Of a DNA stretch of 64,000 nucleotides, positions 1 through 10,300 are shown one piece after another (positions within the stretch are counted from its first letter, which is position 1; every line of letters begins with the position of its first letter). A program made the translations under genes and the position numbers. The notes beneath the pieces are model-generated. The model did no database searches. It was not told the DNA's origin and was given only the letters and a program-made list of their open reading frames with translations. The stretch comes from Saprospirales bacterium (GTDB lineage Bacteria > Bacteroidota > Bacteroidia > Chitinophagales > Saprospiraceae): the NCBI GenBank assembly GCA_016703765.1, contig JADJBL010000045.1:62001-126000 (forward strand), read 5' to 3'.

Positions 1-1141
1 CCTACGAGACCCCCAATTTTGAGAAGGATACCATGATGTCCCCGCTGGATTCGCTCAAATACCACCACCATTTTCTCCAGATCGGCTCCATGGCCATCGA
101 GCCCACCACCGGCTATGTAAAAGGCTGGGTGGGAGGCATCAATTACCGGTACTTCAAATACGACCACATCCGCACCCGCAGACAGGTTGGTTCTACCTTC
201 AAGCCTTTTATCTACGCAACCGCAATTAAGCAACAGGGGATTTCGCCCTGCTTCCGCGTGCCCGACCAGCCGCAAACCATTTTCCCCGGGGAGGGCAACT
301 TCGGCCTGCTCGAAAGCTGGACCCCCAGCAACGCCGAGGGTAAATACACCGGAAACCTCTTTACCCTCAAGGACGGCCTGCGCTATTCCAAGAACACCGT
401 TTCGGTCTTCCTAATGAAACAATTGATGGACACCGAGCCGGTGCGCGACCTGATCAACCAGATGGGCATCTCCAAAGATGCCAAATATCCAAACGGCCGC
501 TATGTGGTCCCAAAGCAACCCTCTATCTGCCTGGGCGCTACCGACCTGTCGGTCACCGAAATGACCGGCGCCTATTCGACCTTTGCCAATAACGGCGTAT
601 ACCACAAACCCCAATACATCCTGCGCATCGAAGACCGCAACGGCCGCATCCTCTACCAGGAAGACCCAGATGAGCGCATCGCCCTCGACCCTCAGTCCAA
701 CTACGTCATGGTGGAAATGCTCAAATACGCGGGCGGACTGGGAGGCCTGAAAGCGAAGTCGGAGGCAAGACCGGAACCACTAACGACTATGTCGACGGCT
801 GGTTTATGGGCATCACGCCTTCACTGGTGGTCGGCACCTGGGTGGGCGGCGAAGACCGCTGGATCCGCTTCCGCTCCATCGACCTGGGGCAGGGCTCGGT
901 GATGGCCAAACCCTTCTTCAAGGCCCTGATCACCCGGCTGGAAAACGACCCCCTGGCAGAATTCGACTTAAAAGCCCGTTTCCCGTTCCCTAAAGGCGAC
1001 CTGACCATCGAACTGGATTGCTCGAAATACCGGCAAAGCGCCGCAGGCCAGGAAGGCGACGACCAATTTGACGAATTTTCCGAAGATATGTTCGGAGACG
1101 AAGAGTACATCATCGAGGATTCAACCCAAATTTTCAACTGA
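1..1141 (+). CDS. Penicillin-binding protein 1A-like transglycosylase/transpeptidase, C-terminal part (frameshifted)
   Basis: This is the 3' part of a bifunctional class A PBP, which polymerises and cross-links peptidoglycan on the outer face of the inner membrane. The gene enters from the left edge. The transpeptidase domain is visible: GSTFKPF (the catalytic SxxK motif) near base 190, an SKNTVS motif near base 390, and KTGTTNDY at bases 767-790. The frame changes at about base 750: before it the frame is phase 3, after it phase 2. One extra A in the A-run at 750-752 would give the normal family sequence GLKSEVGGKTGTTND. The acidic C-terminal tail ends in TGA overlapping the ATG of the next gene. 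The family is certain; whether the gene is broken in the cell is not, and a read error is likely. Confidence 0.9.
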
Positions 1142-1497
1142 TGAAGCCTTATCAGATCACCCTGATCAATGCCATCGTGTTGCTGGCCATAGGCCTTTGG
1201 GGGTACCTGCATCCGGGAGCCCAGCGCTCCTTTGCCCTCATCCCGGTGGCTTTCGGTCTGTTGTTTCTGACCACCACCCCCTTGTTCCGAAGCGGCAACC
1301 TCCTCGTCGCTTACATGGTGAGCACCTTGACACTGCTGCTGGTCACGGCTCTCGCCATTTCACTCGTAGAAGCACTCCAATACAGGGAGTTCGGCAATAT
1401 TTTCCGCCTGAGTCTGATGAGCATCAGCAGCGCTATTGCGGTCGGAATTTATTTCAAGGCCTATTTGCTGCAACAGCGGGCCCGCTCAAGATTTTAG
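1141..1497 (+). CDS. Small four-helix membrane protein
   Basis: This 118-residue protein has about four hydrophobic segments (residues about 8-22, 30-46, 57-75 and 88-105) separated by short polar turns, ending in a basic tail. Its ATG overlaps the TGA of the PBP gene, so the two are probably translationally coupled and the protein may act in the envelope. It resembles the unnamed small integral membrane proteins that are common in Bacteroidota. No catalytic motif is visible and no function can be assigned. Its 3' end overlaps the convergent TPR lipoprotein gene by about 12 bases. Confidence 0.75.
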   Translation: MKPYQITLINAIVLLAIGLWGYLHPGAQRSFALIPVAFGLLFLTTTPLFRSGNLLVAYMVSTLTLLLVTALAISLVEALQYREFGNIFRLSLMSISSAIAVGIYFKAYLLQQRARSRF

Positions 1498-2499
1498 CTT
1501 GTCCAAAGCATCTCTTGCCTTCTGGTAATCGGGCGCCAGGTTGAGGGCCTGCTCGTAGTCCCTCCTCGCGTCCTCCGGATTCCCCTTCATCTCCTGGCAA
1601 AGCCCCCGGTAATAGTATGCCTGGTAAAAAGTGGGGTCGACCTGGATATTCAGGTTGAATTCCTGCATGGCGCGGTCGAGCGAATCCATGTCCATGTATA
1701 GCAGACCGGCGTTGTAGTATGCGTCGGGATATTGAGGCTGGGCAAGGATGATTTTTTTGTACAAGGCCAGGGCGCCCTCCAGGTCTTGGAGCGTGTTGGA
1801 AAGGTAATAGGCTTTTTCGTGCAGGGCCGTCACATTGGTCGAATCCACCCGCAGGGCATTGTCGAAAAACCGGATCGCGCCGGGCTCCTTTTTTAGGGCC
1901 CATAACTTACCCAGTTCTATCCAGGCCTCGATCAGCTCGGGGTCGATCTCCACGGCCGACTGGAAGCCTCCTATGGCCTCGTCGATCTTTCCCATATCCT
2001 CCAAAATGAGGCCTCCCATGTAGAACATTTCCGCGTTTTGAGGATCGACGGCACGAATTTTTTCGAGGGTCAGCAAGGCCTGTTCCGGCTGTTTGAGGAT
2101 CAACTGAAATTCGGAGAGTTTGAGCAGGGTGGGGATGCGCGTGGGGTAAAGCGCGGCAGCCTGCTCCATCGTCTTCAGGGCCTTGAAAGACTGGTAGTAA
2201 TCCAGGTACACATCGGCCAGCAAGTGCAAGTAGTTGATATTGACGGAGTCGTACGTCAGGGCCTTTTGAAGGTCTTGAATAGCCTCGTCGTAGCCCTCCA
2301 GTTCGTAATAAACCCCTGCCCGCTGAAAATACAATTCGGGCTTGTCCGGCGTTTCTTCAATGAGGAGATTCAACTGGCTGAGGCTGGGGTCCAGGGCTCC
2401 GGCAGGGTTGTTCTCGCTCCCGGTTCCCTTATCCTGCTTACATCCGGCGCCCATTGCGATTACGCAGCCCAGCAGAAGTATAAAAGACGACGTTTTCAT
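1486..2499 (-). CDS. TPR-repeat lipoprotein
   Basis: A 337-residue exported protein. The N-terminus is a signal peptide ending at Cys20 with a lipobox-like MGAGC, followed by a polar stretch, so it is probably anchored in the inner or outer membrane. The rest is a run of about seven TPR units (for example the YYELEGYDEAI, MGKIDEAIGG and YYNAGLLYMDMDSLD helices), a scaffold for protein-protein contacts. It is read away from the next gene, with only 21 bases between the two start codons. No enzymatic domain is present; the partner is unknown. Confidence 0.85.
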   Translation of the reverse strand: MKTSSFILLLGCVIAMGAGCKQDKGTGSENNPAGALDPSLSQLNLLIEETPDKPELYFQRAGVYYELEGYDEAIQDLQKALTYDSVNINYLHLLADVYLDYYQSFKALKTMEQAAALYPTRIPTLLKLSEFQLILKQPEQALLTLEKIRAVDPQNAEMFYMGGLILEDMGKIDEAIGGFQSAVEIDPELIEAWIELGKLWALKKEPGAIRFFDNALRVDSTNVTALHEKAYYLSNTLQDLEGALALYKKIILAQPQYPDAYYNAGLLYMDMDSLDRAMQEFNLNIQVDPTFYQAYYYRGLCQEMKGNPEDARRDYEQALNLAPDYQKARDALDKLKS

Positions 2500-2520
2500 A
2501 GCGGTTTAATTTTGATTGAA

Positions 2521-4137
2521 ATGAATGCAAAGATAGGATTTGCAGCACTTTTTTGCTTTCTCTTTGCGCCGGGACAAGCGCAGACCTGGGATACCTACCA
2601 CATTGCCGGCGGACCCGGCGAAGAAAGCTTTACCTGCCTGGAAGCCGGCCCGGAGGATGATGTATTCGTGACCGGAACCTATTACGAGCCCTTCGAGTGG
2701 GATGGGTTTTCCCTACCCGAATACGGAAGCGGCGATCTTTTCCTGGCAAGGCTCGATGGGGCCGGCATGCCTGTATGGGTCCTTCCGGGCGGAGGCCTCG
2801 ATACCGAGGAGTCCACAGCCCTCGCGGCGCGGACGGATGGCCGGGTTTTCTGGGGAGGTGCGTTCTGGGATCAAATCACCATTGGCCCCTGGACCGGCTT
2901 CCAGGCAGGTAAGGCACTTTTTCTACTCGAAGTTTCCGGAGAGGGGATACCCGAAACGGGGAAAGTATTCTCCGGTCCCGGCGCCAAAGCCCTTCGCGAT
3001 TTAATCCTGGACCAGGACAATAACCTGTACGCCATCGGCTTTTTCGGGGGCGCCCTGACGATAGAGGACACGACCCTCCAGGCCCATGGCGAGCTCGACG
3101 GATTTGCGGCCAAATGGAACGCCGCCGGGGAGTTTCAGTGGGCAACCCGTTTTGGCGAAGCCGGAGACGTGCGGGGAGAATGCCTGGCTGTGCGGCACAA
3201 TGCCCAACTCTTTCTGGGCGGACGTTTCAACGGCTCGATTTCGATGGCCGGCACGGATATCCAGTCCAACACCTGGGACGAGGACGGTTTCGTCGCCGCC
3301 CTGTCGGCAGAAACAGGCCAGGCGCTTTGGCTCCGGAAGGCAGGCGCCCAATACGATAGCGCAGTCAACGCCCTGGGGGTAAACGAGACCCAGGAGTTGT
3401 TTGCCACGGGCACTTTTGTAGGGGTTTTGCAGGTGGCCGAGGGCTGGACCATCGCGACTCAGGGATTTAACACCAATTTTTTCCTGATCCGATACGACGC
3501 CCTGGACGGTACGCCCGAATGGGCTCAATCCCTCGGCAACGGCACGGACGAGCAGGGTCTGTCGATGGAGATCCGAAACGAAGGGCCTGTCGTTGCGGGG
3601 CTTTTTCGCAATAGCCTTACTCTCGGCTCCCAGACGATCACGGGGGCAGGGGATGGTTTCAACGGATTTGCCGCGGCATTTCGGCCGGAAGGGAGTCTGC
3701 GCTGGCTGCTCGGTTTTCCGGGCGATGGTTTTGTGATCCCGGAGGCAATGGCCGTGATGGATGACGGGGCGGTCTGGTTTGCCGGAGGGTTCAGCGGCAC
3801 GGCCTTTTTCAACGGCGAACCGATTCTCTCCGACGGCTTTTTTGACGCCTGGGTGGGGAAACTTTCCAGCGGGGTCACTGCAACCCGCGAGCAAGCACTT
3901 TGGTCCTTGCCCGGCCGGGTTTTTCCGAACCCCGTTTCGGACCTGCTCTTTTTGGATGGCTTTCCGGATGAGGCTCTTTTCCGCCTGCTGCGTCCGGATG
4001 GCATTGCATGCTCAGAAGCTGAAAATACCAAGCGGATCGACATGAAGGGATTGCCGGACGGCTTATACTATCTTCAAGTCTGGGCGCCCGAAAAAAAATC
4101 GTTTTACACTATTCCGATACTTAAAATTGAGCCATGA
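2521..4137 (+). CDS. T9SS-exported repeat protein with C-terminal sorting domain
   Basis: This 538-residue protein starts with a signal peptide (MNAKIGFAALFCF, cleavage after AQA). The body is made of about six to seven 60-residue beta-propeller-like repeats with recurring phrases such as DGFAAKW, GDLFLARLD and DGFNGFAAAF, typical of SBBP/PQQ-like blades. The last 75 residues (from VFPNPVSDLLF to the end) match the type A sorting tail that sends proteins through the T9SS to the cell surface. The open frame extends upstream to 2038, but that part overlaps the lipoprotein gene on the other strand; the ATG at 2521 directly precedes the signal peptide and is the right start. Its stop overlaps the ATG of the next gene. 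Confidence 0.88.
   Translation: MNAKIGFAALFCFLFAPGQAQTWDTYHIAGGPGEESFTCLEAGPEDDVFVTGTYYEPFEWDGFSLPEYGSGDLFLARLDGAGMPVWVLPGGGLDTEESTALAARTDGRVFWGGAFWDQITIGPWTGFQAGKALFLLEVSGEGIPETGKVFSGPGAKALRDLILDQDNNLYAIGFFGGALTIEDTTLQAHGELDGFAAKWNAAGEFQWATRFGEAGDVRGECLAVRHNAQLFLGGRFNGSISMAGTDIQSNTWDEDGFVAALSAETGQALWLRKAGAQYDSAVNALGVNETQELFATGTFVGVLQVAEGWTIATQGFNTNFFLIRYDALDGTPEWAQSLGNGTDEQGLSMEIRNEGPVVAGLFRNSLTLGSQTITGAGDGFNGFAAAFRPEGSLRWLLGFPGDGFVIPEAMAVMDDGAVWFAGGFSGTAFFNGEPILSDGFFDAWVGKLSSGVTATREQALWSLPGRVFPNPVSDLLFLDGFPDEALFRLLRPDGIACSEAENTKRIDMKGLPDGLYYLQVWAPEKKSFYTIPILKIEP
2528..2535 (-). promoter_or_regulatory. Putative -7 box (TATCTTTG) for the TPR lipoprotein
   Basis: On the minus strand the sequence reads TATCTTTG, a match to the Bacteroidota -7 box TAnnTTTG, about 30 bases upstream of the lipoprotein start. 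It lies inside the first codons of the divergent gene at 2521. No clear TTG is found at the -33 position, so the assignment is tentative. Confidence 0.35.
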
Positions 4138-4654
4138 AAAAACCTTTGACTTTGCTATTCCTTTCCACAGCCTTGGTAGGCGCTTCCCTTCAGGCCCAGA
4201 CCCCATCGCCATACCCTTGCCTCGATTCGGAGGTCCGGCGCCACTTTGATTTCTGGCTGGGAGAATGGGAGGTCTTCGCCGGAGACCAGAAAGCAGGAGA
4301 GAGTTCTATTACCCTGGCGGAAGGGGGATGCGCGATTCACGAGAGCTATACCACGACCAAAGGATATTCCGGACAAAGCATAAACTATTACGATCCGATC
4401 GCAAAAAATGGCGGCAGAATTGGGTCGGGAGCTCCGGCGACGTGGGCATTTACGAGGAAACGGATAGCAGGACGAAGGGATCCATGCAGTTTATCGCAAG
4501 GCAGATGGATGCCAGGGGGGCGATCCAGTTAAACAGGATGACCTTCACCTATGATCCCAATGCGGATACGGTGCGCCAGTTTATCGAAAGCTCTGGCGAC
4601 GAGGGCCAAACCTGGACGCCTTCGTTCGATGGCTTGTACAAGCGGAAGAAGTAA
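4134..4654 (+). CDS. DUF1579-like secreted protein (frameshifted)
   Basis: The N-terminus is a signal peptide (MKKPLTLLFLSTALVGASLQAQ). The mature part starts with HFDFWLGEWEVF, the hallmark of the DUF1579 family, small barrels of unknown function. Frame is lost after INYYDP; adding one A to the A6 run at 4403-4408 restores a continuous reading (IAKKWRQNW) to the stop at 4654, for a protein of about 173 residues with an ending LYKRKK as is common in the family. The ATG overlaps the stop of the T9SS gene, so the two are probably cotranscribed. A sequencing error is the simplest reason for the break. Confidence 0.75.
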
Positions 4655-4655
4655 C

Positions 4656-5474
4656 TTATACCGCCACGCTGTAATCCCGGAGCGCGTCGTTCAGAGAGGT
4701 TTTTGTATCGGTGCTTTCCTTGCGCTGTCCGATAATGAGGGCGCAGGACACCTGGTAATCCCCTGCCGGGAATTTTTTGGTATACGAACCCGGAATCACC
4801 ACCGACCGGGCCGGGATGCGCCCTTTGTACACGACCGGTTCCGGGCCCGTCACGTCGATGACCCGGGTGGACTGGGTCAGCACCACATTGGCGCCTAGCA
4901 CGGCTTCGCGTTCGACTCGCACGCCCTCTACCACGATGCATCTGGAGCCGATGAAGCAGTTGTCTTCGATGATGGTCGGGGTGGCCTGCACCGGCTCCAA
5001 TACCCCGCCAATGCCCACGCCCCCGCTCAGGTGGACGTTGCGGCCGATCTGGGCGCAGGAGCCCACCGTGGCCCAGGTGTCCACCATGGTGCCGCTGCCC
5101 ACCCAGGCGCCGATGTTGACATAGCTGGGCATGAGGATGACGCCTCTTTCCAGGTAGGCGCCGTGTCGCGCCACGGCGTGCGGGACGACGCGCACGCCCA
5201 GTTCGGCATAGTTCCTTTTGAGAGGAATTTTATCGTGAAATTCGAACGGGGGTATCTCGATCACCTCCATCTGCTGGATCGGGAAGTAGAGGATCACCGC
5301 CTTTTTGATCCATTCGTGGGTGATCCATTCGCCGTCGGGCCCTTGTTCTGCCACGCGCAGTTGACCGGTATCAAGCAGGTCTACAACTCTCCTGATGGCA
5401 TCCTGAACGGGGATCTTCTGGAGCTTGGAGCGATCGGTCCAGGCGTTTTCGATGATGGGGATTAAATCGTTCAT
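4656..5474 (-). CDS. dapD: 2,3,4,5-tetrahydropyridine-2,6-dicarboxylate N-succinyltransferase
   Basis: DapD transfers succinyl from succinyl-CoA to tetrahydrodipicolinate in the diaminopimelate/lysine route in the cytosol. The 272 residues match the family length. After an N-terminal helical domain comes the left-handed beta-helix of hexapeptide repeats (YVNIGAWVGSGTMVDTWATVGSCAQIG, in segments, then GVGIGGVLEP), the most conserved part of DapD. The C-terminal end contains RSVVIPG and KKFPAG motifs. It stands alone here; the end lies one base from the convergent DUF1579-like gene. Diaminopimelate supply fits the peptidoglycan gene at the left edge only loosely. Assignment is firm. Confidence 0.97.
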   Translation of the reverse strand: MNDLIPIIENAWTDRSKLQKIPVQDAIRRVVDLLDTGQLRVAEQGPDGEWITHEWIKKAVILYFPIQQMEVIEIPPFEFHDKIPLKRNYAELGVRVVPHAVARHGAYLERGVILMPSYVNIGAWVGSGTMVDTWATVGSCAQIGRNVHLSGGVGIGGVLEPVQATPTIIEDNCFIGSRCIVVEGVRVEREAVLGANVVLTQSTRVIDVTGPEPVVYKGRIPARSVVIPGSYTKKFPAGDYQVSCALIIGQRKESTDTKTSLNDALRDYSVAV

Positions 5475-5560
5475 TTTATGGTTTTAAGAGGCTTAAAGGT
5501 AGGGGATTTACACAGGCGTCAAAGAGGTCGACGCCGTCAAAATTTCTTATATTTACCATA

Positions 5561-6007
5561 ATGAACGATAAACCCAACTACATCGACCTGGGCTCTGCCG
5601 ATCTAATCACTCCGGAGCTTCGAATACTCGTAGAGAAGCAGCTTTCGGAGGACCTGGCCTATTACGGCCTCGACACCCAGGATTTCAGATTCGACTGGTC
5701 GGAATCCTGCCAGGAAAGCCACCAGACCTTTTGCCTGGGGGGGACGGTCGAAAGTCTTTCCGGCATCGGCGTGTTCGATATATACGACTACCCCATGGCG
5801 AGCGGCTGGATGGATTTCCTGGACGATCCCGACAAGGGCTTTTTTCTCGCCTATTGGGAGTATGTGACCGTTTATGCCCTGGACGGCAGCATCGTCCTCG
5901 AAAAAAAAGAACCGGGCATCCCACCACACATTTGGGCCAAGCTATCGCCCGATTTTCAGGTCTTATGGAAGGAATTCAGGCTTAAGAATACCCCGAAACT
6001 GCCTTGA
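5561..6007 (+). CDS. Hypothetical 148-residue acidic protein
   Basis: A soluble, acidic protein with no signal peptide and no membrane segment. Aromatic and acidic residues are plentiful (SWMDFLDD-like stretches and an IWAKLSPDF near the end). I do not recognise a family. Codon use resembles its neighbours and the ATG lies just after a TATATTTA-like box, so it is probably a real gene. It is divergent from dapD and followed by 167 bases before the desaturase. Confidence 0.65.
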   Translation: MNDKPNYIDLGSADLITPELRILVEKQLSEDLAYYGLDTQDFRFDWSESCQESHQTFCLGGTVESLSGIGVFDIYDYPMASGWMDFLDDPDKGFFLAYWEYVTVYALDGSIVLEKKEPGIPPHIWAKLSPDFQVLWKEFRLKNTPKLP

Positions 6008-6087
6008 ATACAGGCGCTTTGGCCCGTCTAAGCCTCCTGCATGATGGTGATTATCAGAGTGGAAGGCTCTGGTGAAGTAAAATCTGC

Positions 6088-6095
6088 TATATTTG
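6088..6095 (+). promoter_or_regulatory. Putative -7 box TATATTTG upstream of the desaturase
   Basis: TATATTTG matches the Bacteroidota -7 consensus TAnnTTTG exactly. It lies 80 bases before the ATG of the desaturase gene. A -33 TTG is not evident (CTGG occurs in about the right place), so strength is uncertain. Confidence 0.45.
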
Positions 6096-6174
6096 CGGAA
6101 TATTTGGCAACCGAACCCGATCTGCCAACCCTCGGACATCCCGGTCGCCTTACAAAAGCTAAATCAATCAGGGT

Positions 6175-7239
6175 ATGGATACAGCTTCCATGACAAGAAA
6201 CAACTCGGAGTTTAAGGAAGTACTATTTGAGCGGTTGAACAACTACTTTAAAAACAACCGCATTTCGAAAAAGGCAAACTGGGAGATGACGCTCAAGGTC
6301 ACGCTTGCCATAGTTTGGTGGGCCGCCAGCTACGCGCTCCTTTATGCCTATGAATGGACTTATGTTCAGTTTTTGCTCATCTACATCTTCCACGGACTGG
6401 GGCAGATATTCATGTTCCTCAATATCGCCCACGACGCCAACCACAATGCCGTTTCCAATAAGCGCTTCGTCAACAAGTCCCTCAGCTATGTACTGGACGC
6501 CTGTGGCATCAGCTCCTACATGTGGCGGCTCATGCACAACGTGGGGCACCACTCGGTCATGAATGTCCATGGGGAAGACGAAGGGATCGTCGCACACGGC
6601 ATCTTCCGCTTCTCCCCGTATGCGCCCTGGAAAAAAATGCACCGTTTCCAGCATGTCTACGTCTTTTTCCTCTACGGGATCGCCTCGCTGGATTTCGTCT
6701 TCTACAAAGACCTGGAGTACCTGTTCATGAAGAACAACAAGCATATTCATGACGTCAAGATCCCGCTAAGCGAGTACATCACCATTATCGGCAGCAAGGT
6801 TTTTTACCTTATATATATGATCGCGTTGCCGGTCGTCCTTCTCGGGTTCACCGTCGGACAAATGATCCTCGCCTTCCTGATCACCCATTTTATCATGGGA
6901 CTGGCGGCATCCTGGATCATTCAAACGGCTCACTTGCTCGAAATCAATAAGTTCCCCAAGACAAAAAACGACTTCGATTTTGTCGACCATATCTTTGCCA
7001 CCACGACGGATTATTCCACGCGCAGCAGGGTCGCCAATATTATTTGCGGAGGATTGAATCACCATGTGGCCCATCATATTTACCCACATGTTGCACATAC
7101 CCATTATCCCAAACTGACCAAGATCATTAAAGAAACATCGGAGGAATTTGGGATCGACTACCGGGAAAACAGGTCTATGTACAAGGCCATGGTTCACCAT
7201 TTGCGATTGCTTAAGCAATTGGGCAACCCAACTTCCTGA
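6175..7239 (+). CDS. Membrane fatty acid desaturase (linoleoyl-CoA desaturase-like)
   Basis: An integral membrane di-iron enzyme that introduces double bonds (or, in relatives, triple bonds) into acyl chains. The three histidine boxes are clear: HDANH at residue 86, HNVGHH at 121, and HHVAHH at 296. The third box sits in the context GLNHHVAHHIYP, homologous to the QxxHH box of front-end desaturases but with His for Gln. Hydrophobic spans at about residues 45-85 and 195-240 match the family's two hairpins. The length of 354 is normal. The next gene, 108 bases on, encodes a fatty acyl-AMP ligase/reductase, so the substrate may be a carrier-bound or free fatty acyl chain of that pathway. A start at 6190 is also possible. 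Confidence 0.93.
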   Translation: MDTASMTRNNSEFKEVLFERLNNYFKNNRISKKANWEMTLKVTLAIVWWAASYALLYAYEWTYVQFLLIYIFHGLGQIFMFLNIAHDANHNAVSNKRFVNKSLSYVLDACGISSYMWRLMHNVGHHSVMNVHGEDEGIVAHGIFRFSPYAPWKKMHRFQHVYVFFLYGIASLDFVFYKDLEYLFMKNNKHIHDVKIPLSEYITIIGSKVFYLIYMIALPVVLLGFTVGQMILAFLITHFIMGLAASWIIQTAHLLEINKFPKTKNDFDFVDHIFATTTDYSTRSRVANIICGGLNHHVAHHIYPHVAHTHYPKLTKIIKETSEEFGIDYRENRSMYKAMVHHLRLLKQLGNPTS

Positions 7240-7347
7240 ATGTAATGCAAGCCATTTTTTTCTACCAATGCGACCCTTGCAGGGGACGTTATTTGGCAGT
7301 TATTTTTTCAGTATTTGCTGGTATTAAAACTAACTTTATCAATTCCT

Positions 7348-10300
7348 ATGAATTCAATTTTTGAAAGACTGGACCATTGGGCCGATAAGACTCCCGACAA
7401 GCTGCTTTACTCCTTCCTGGATATAAACGGCAATCAAATAGATAAATATACCTACAGCGAGTTTATCTACCGCACCAACGCCATCGCGAGCAGCCTCCAC
7501 AACGAATACCATTTCAAGAAAAACGACCGGATACTCCTGGCCTACCCTCCGGGCCTGGAAATGATCTGCGCTTTCTTTGCCTGCGCCAGGCTCGGTCTGA
7601 TCCCCGTGCCGGTTTACCCTCCGACCTCGCATGGCTTCGAGTCTTCCCTGAACAAGATGACTTATATCGCCAAAGATTGCCAGGCCGCAGCCATTTTGAC
7701 CAGCAGGGACTATTACTGGTCCATTAAACTGAACCTGTCCAGAACCAGCATCTCTGAGTTTTCCCTTGTGGAAAGCTATATCTCCAAGCTGAACTGGATC
7801 AATACCGAAGACTTCAGGGACCTCAACAAAAACGGCTTCCCCGTAGGGCATTCCGAGATCCTGTTTCTTCAGTACACCTCCGGGTCCACCAGCGAACCCA
7901 AGGGGGTCATGGTGTCCCACCAGAATATCATCCACAATTGCGATCTGGCCGCCGACCACGTGCCCAACGCGGTTACCTGGCTCCCCCAATACCACGATAT
8001 GGGGCTGATCGGATATTACCTTTACATTGCACTGAAAGGAGGTAACACCTACGGGTTCTCGTCCATCGATTTTATTCAGCGCCCCGGCCTTTGGCTGGAA
8101 ACTATGTCCAAGTACAAAGCCACGGCCTCTTCCGCGCCGAACTTCGCCTTCGATTACTGCCTGCGTCCCGGGAAGATTTCGGAGAAAACCCTGGAAACCC
8201 TGGAGCTGAGCTCCCTGCAATATCTCATGACCGCCGCAGAACCGGTCATCCCCTCGACCTATATGCGTTTTCTCAAATTTTTCGAGCCCTATGGGTTGAA
8301 CCCTTCCTCCTTCTTCGCTGCATTCGGCCTTGCCGAGAACACCCTTGCGGTGACCAACTACGGGAAGACTTACGTCACGGTAGACCAGACCAGCTTTAAG
8401 CAGAACAAGCTCAAGATTCTCCCTCCCAATATTTCCGACAAGACCCAGCGCACCGAAATCATGAGCTGCGGGACGACCCTGGGCGATATCACGGTCAAGA
8501 TCGTGGACCCGGAAACCCGCTACGGCCTGAAAGACGAGCAGATCGGGGAGGTCTGGATCGCCGGAAAGAGCAAATGCCTCGGGTACTGGAACAAACCGGA
8601 ATTGTCGAAGGAAATGTTCCAGGCCAGCATCGTGGGCGAAAATTCGAATGCCAATAACTACCTCCGCACCGGAGACATCGGCTTTATGCACCAGGATGAG
8701 CTCTACATCTGCGGCAGGGCAAAGGATATGATCATCGTCCGGGGACTCAACTACTACCCCCAGGACATCGAAAAAATCGTGGAAGAGACGGCCTCCCATC
8801 ACGTTCGCCACGGGTTTGTGGCGGCTTTCGATGTGTTTGATGAGGAAGAAAAACTGGTGGTCGTGGTCGGGGTGAAAAACCCGAAATCGGTTCCCGATCC
8901 GGTGAAAATCGTCGATGAGATCCGCAGAGGGCTGAATGTGCAGACCCACGCTATCGCCTTTGTGCCGGCAAGGGATATCCCGAAAACGAGCTCGGGGAAG
9001 ATCATGCGGCATAAGGCCAAGGAATTATATGTAGACGGCAAATTCAATATCCTGCAACAGTTTTCCGGCACCGCAGAAGCCGAACTCTTCGCGGAGGATG
9101 CCCAGGAGAACTCCCCTTTCGAAGAACTGAAACGCAAGTACGGCCTGAAAGGAAACGAAACTTACTCCCTGGGAAAAGCAGGCCTTGAATCCATCGACCT
9201 GGTGGTCCTCATGCACGACATTAAAGAGCTGTTGAAAGACAAGGGCGCCGACGCCCTGGCCAAACAGATCGACATCCGGCTTATCCAGGAGATTAGCATT
9301 TCTGAGCTGTTCGATCTGGTGGACCAATTTGATAACTCCTCCGCGCTGGCGATCATACGCTTGAAGAATATGCTGTCCAGGTTGCAAAAAGAGCACAAGC
9401 AGTTGGAGCGGAAAATGATGCTGAGCGACGTCAAGCTCACTTTCGACCCGGCGCCTCCGGTCTACGACCCTTCGCGAAAAACCACCAATGTATTGCTTAC
9501 AGGCGGGACGGGCTTTTTCGGCCCCTTTATATTGAAGAGCCTCCTGGAGCAAACAGACCACAAGATATATGTCCTGGTCAGGGCTAATACCGAAGCCCAG
9601 GGGATGGAGCGCCTTTGGTCGGCCATGGAATCCCTCGGTCCTGTGGCTAAGGAGTTCGCCGGGAAGTTTAAGGAGCGGGTGGTGGCCGTATGCGGAGATT
9701 TGGGACAGCACCAGCTCGGCCTGGCCCGTGATACCTGGGATTTTCTGGCTCACAACGTCGAGGAGATCTACAACAACGGCGCGGTGGTGAACTACCTGTT
9801 CAATTACGACAAGATGCGAAACATCAACGTGATTGGAACGAACGAGATCCTGAAGCTGGCTTTCGAAGGCAATCCCAAGGTGTTTAACCACGTTTCCACC
9901 ACCTTTATCTTCGGGTGGGCGGTCAAGGACGTGTTGTATGAAACGGATTCAAACGACGACCTCGACCTGCTTGACTTCGGCTACAGCCAGACCAAATGGG
10001 TGTCGGAACAGGTTGTAAAGGACGCGCTAAGCCGCGGCCTGAAAGGACGTATCTTCCGCCCCGCCCTGATCACCCCTTCGATCGATGGCGGCGGGCATAA
10101 CTTCGACATTTCCATCCGCCTCCTCGCATTTATGATCAACAACGGCATCGGGGTCGATACCCACAACCAGGTCAGTTTCACGCCGGCCGACGTGGCCGCC
10201 AATAACATCGTGGCCATATCCAACCTGCCGGACACCATCAACAAGACCTACCACGTCGTGAGGGACCAATACTCCAACATGATGGATATCACCAATATCA

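Noticed and set aside
2038..2520. An N-terminal extension of the T9SS protein
   Set aside because: It overlaps the lipoprotein gene on the other strand, and the signal peptide begins at the ATG at 2521.
7354..9012. A 552-codon open frame on the minus strand
   Set aside because: It lies wholly inside the acyl-AMP ligase gene, whose motifs are certain. Long antisense frames are frequent in this GC-rich sequence.
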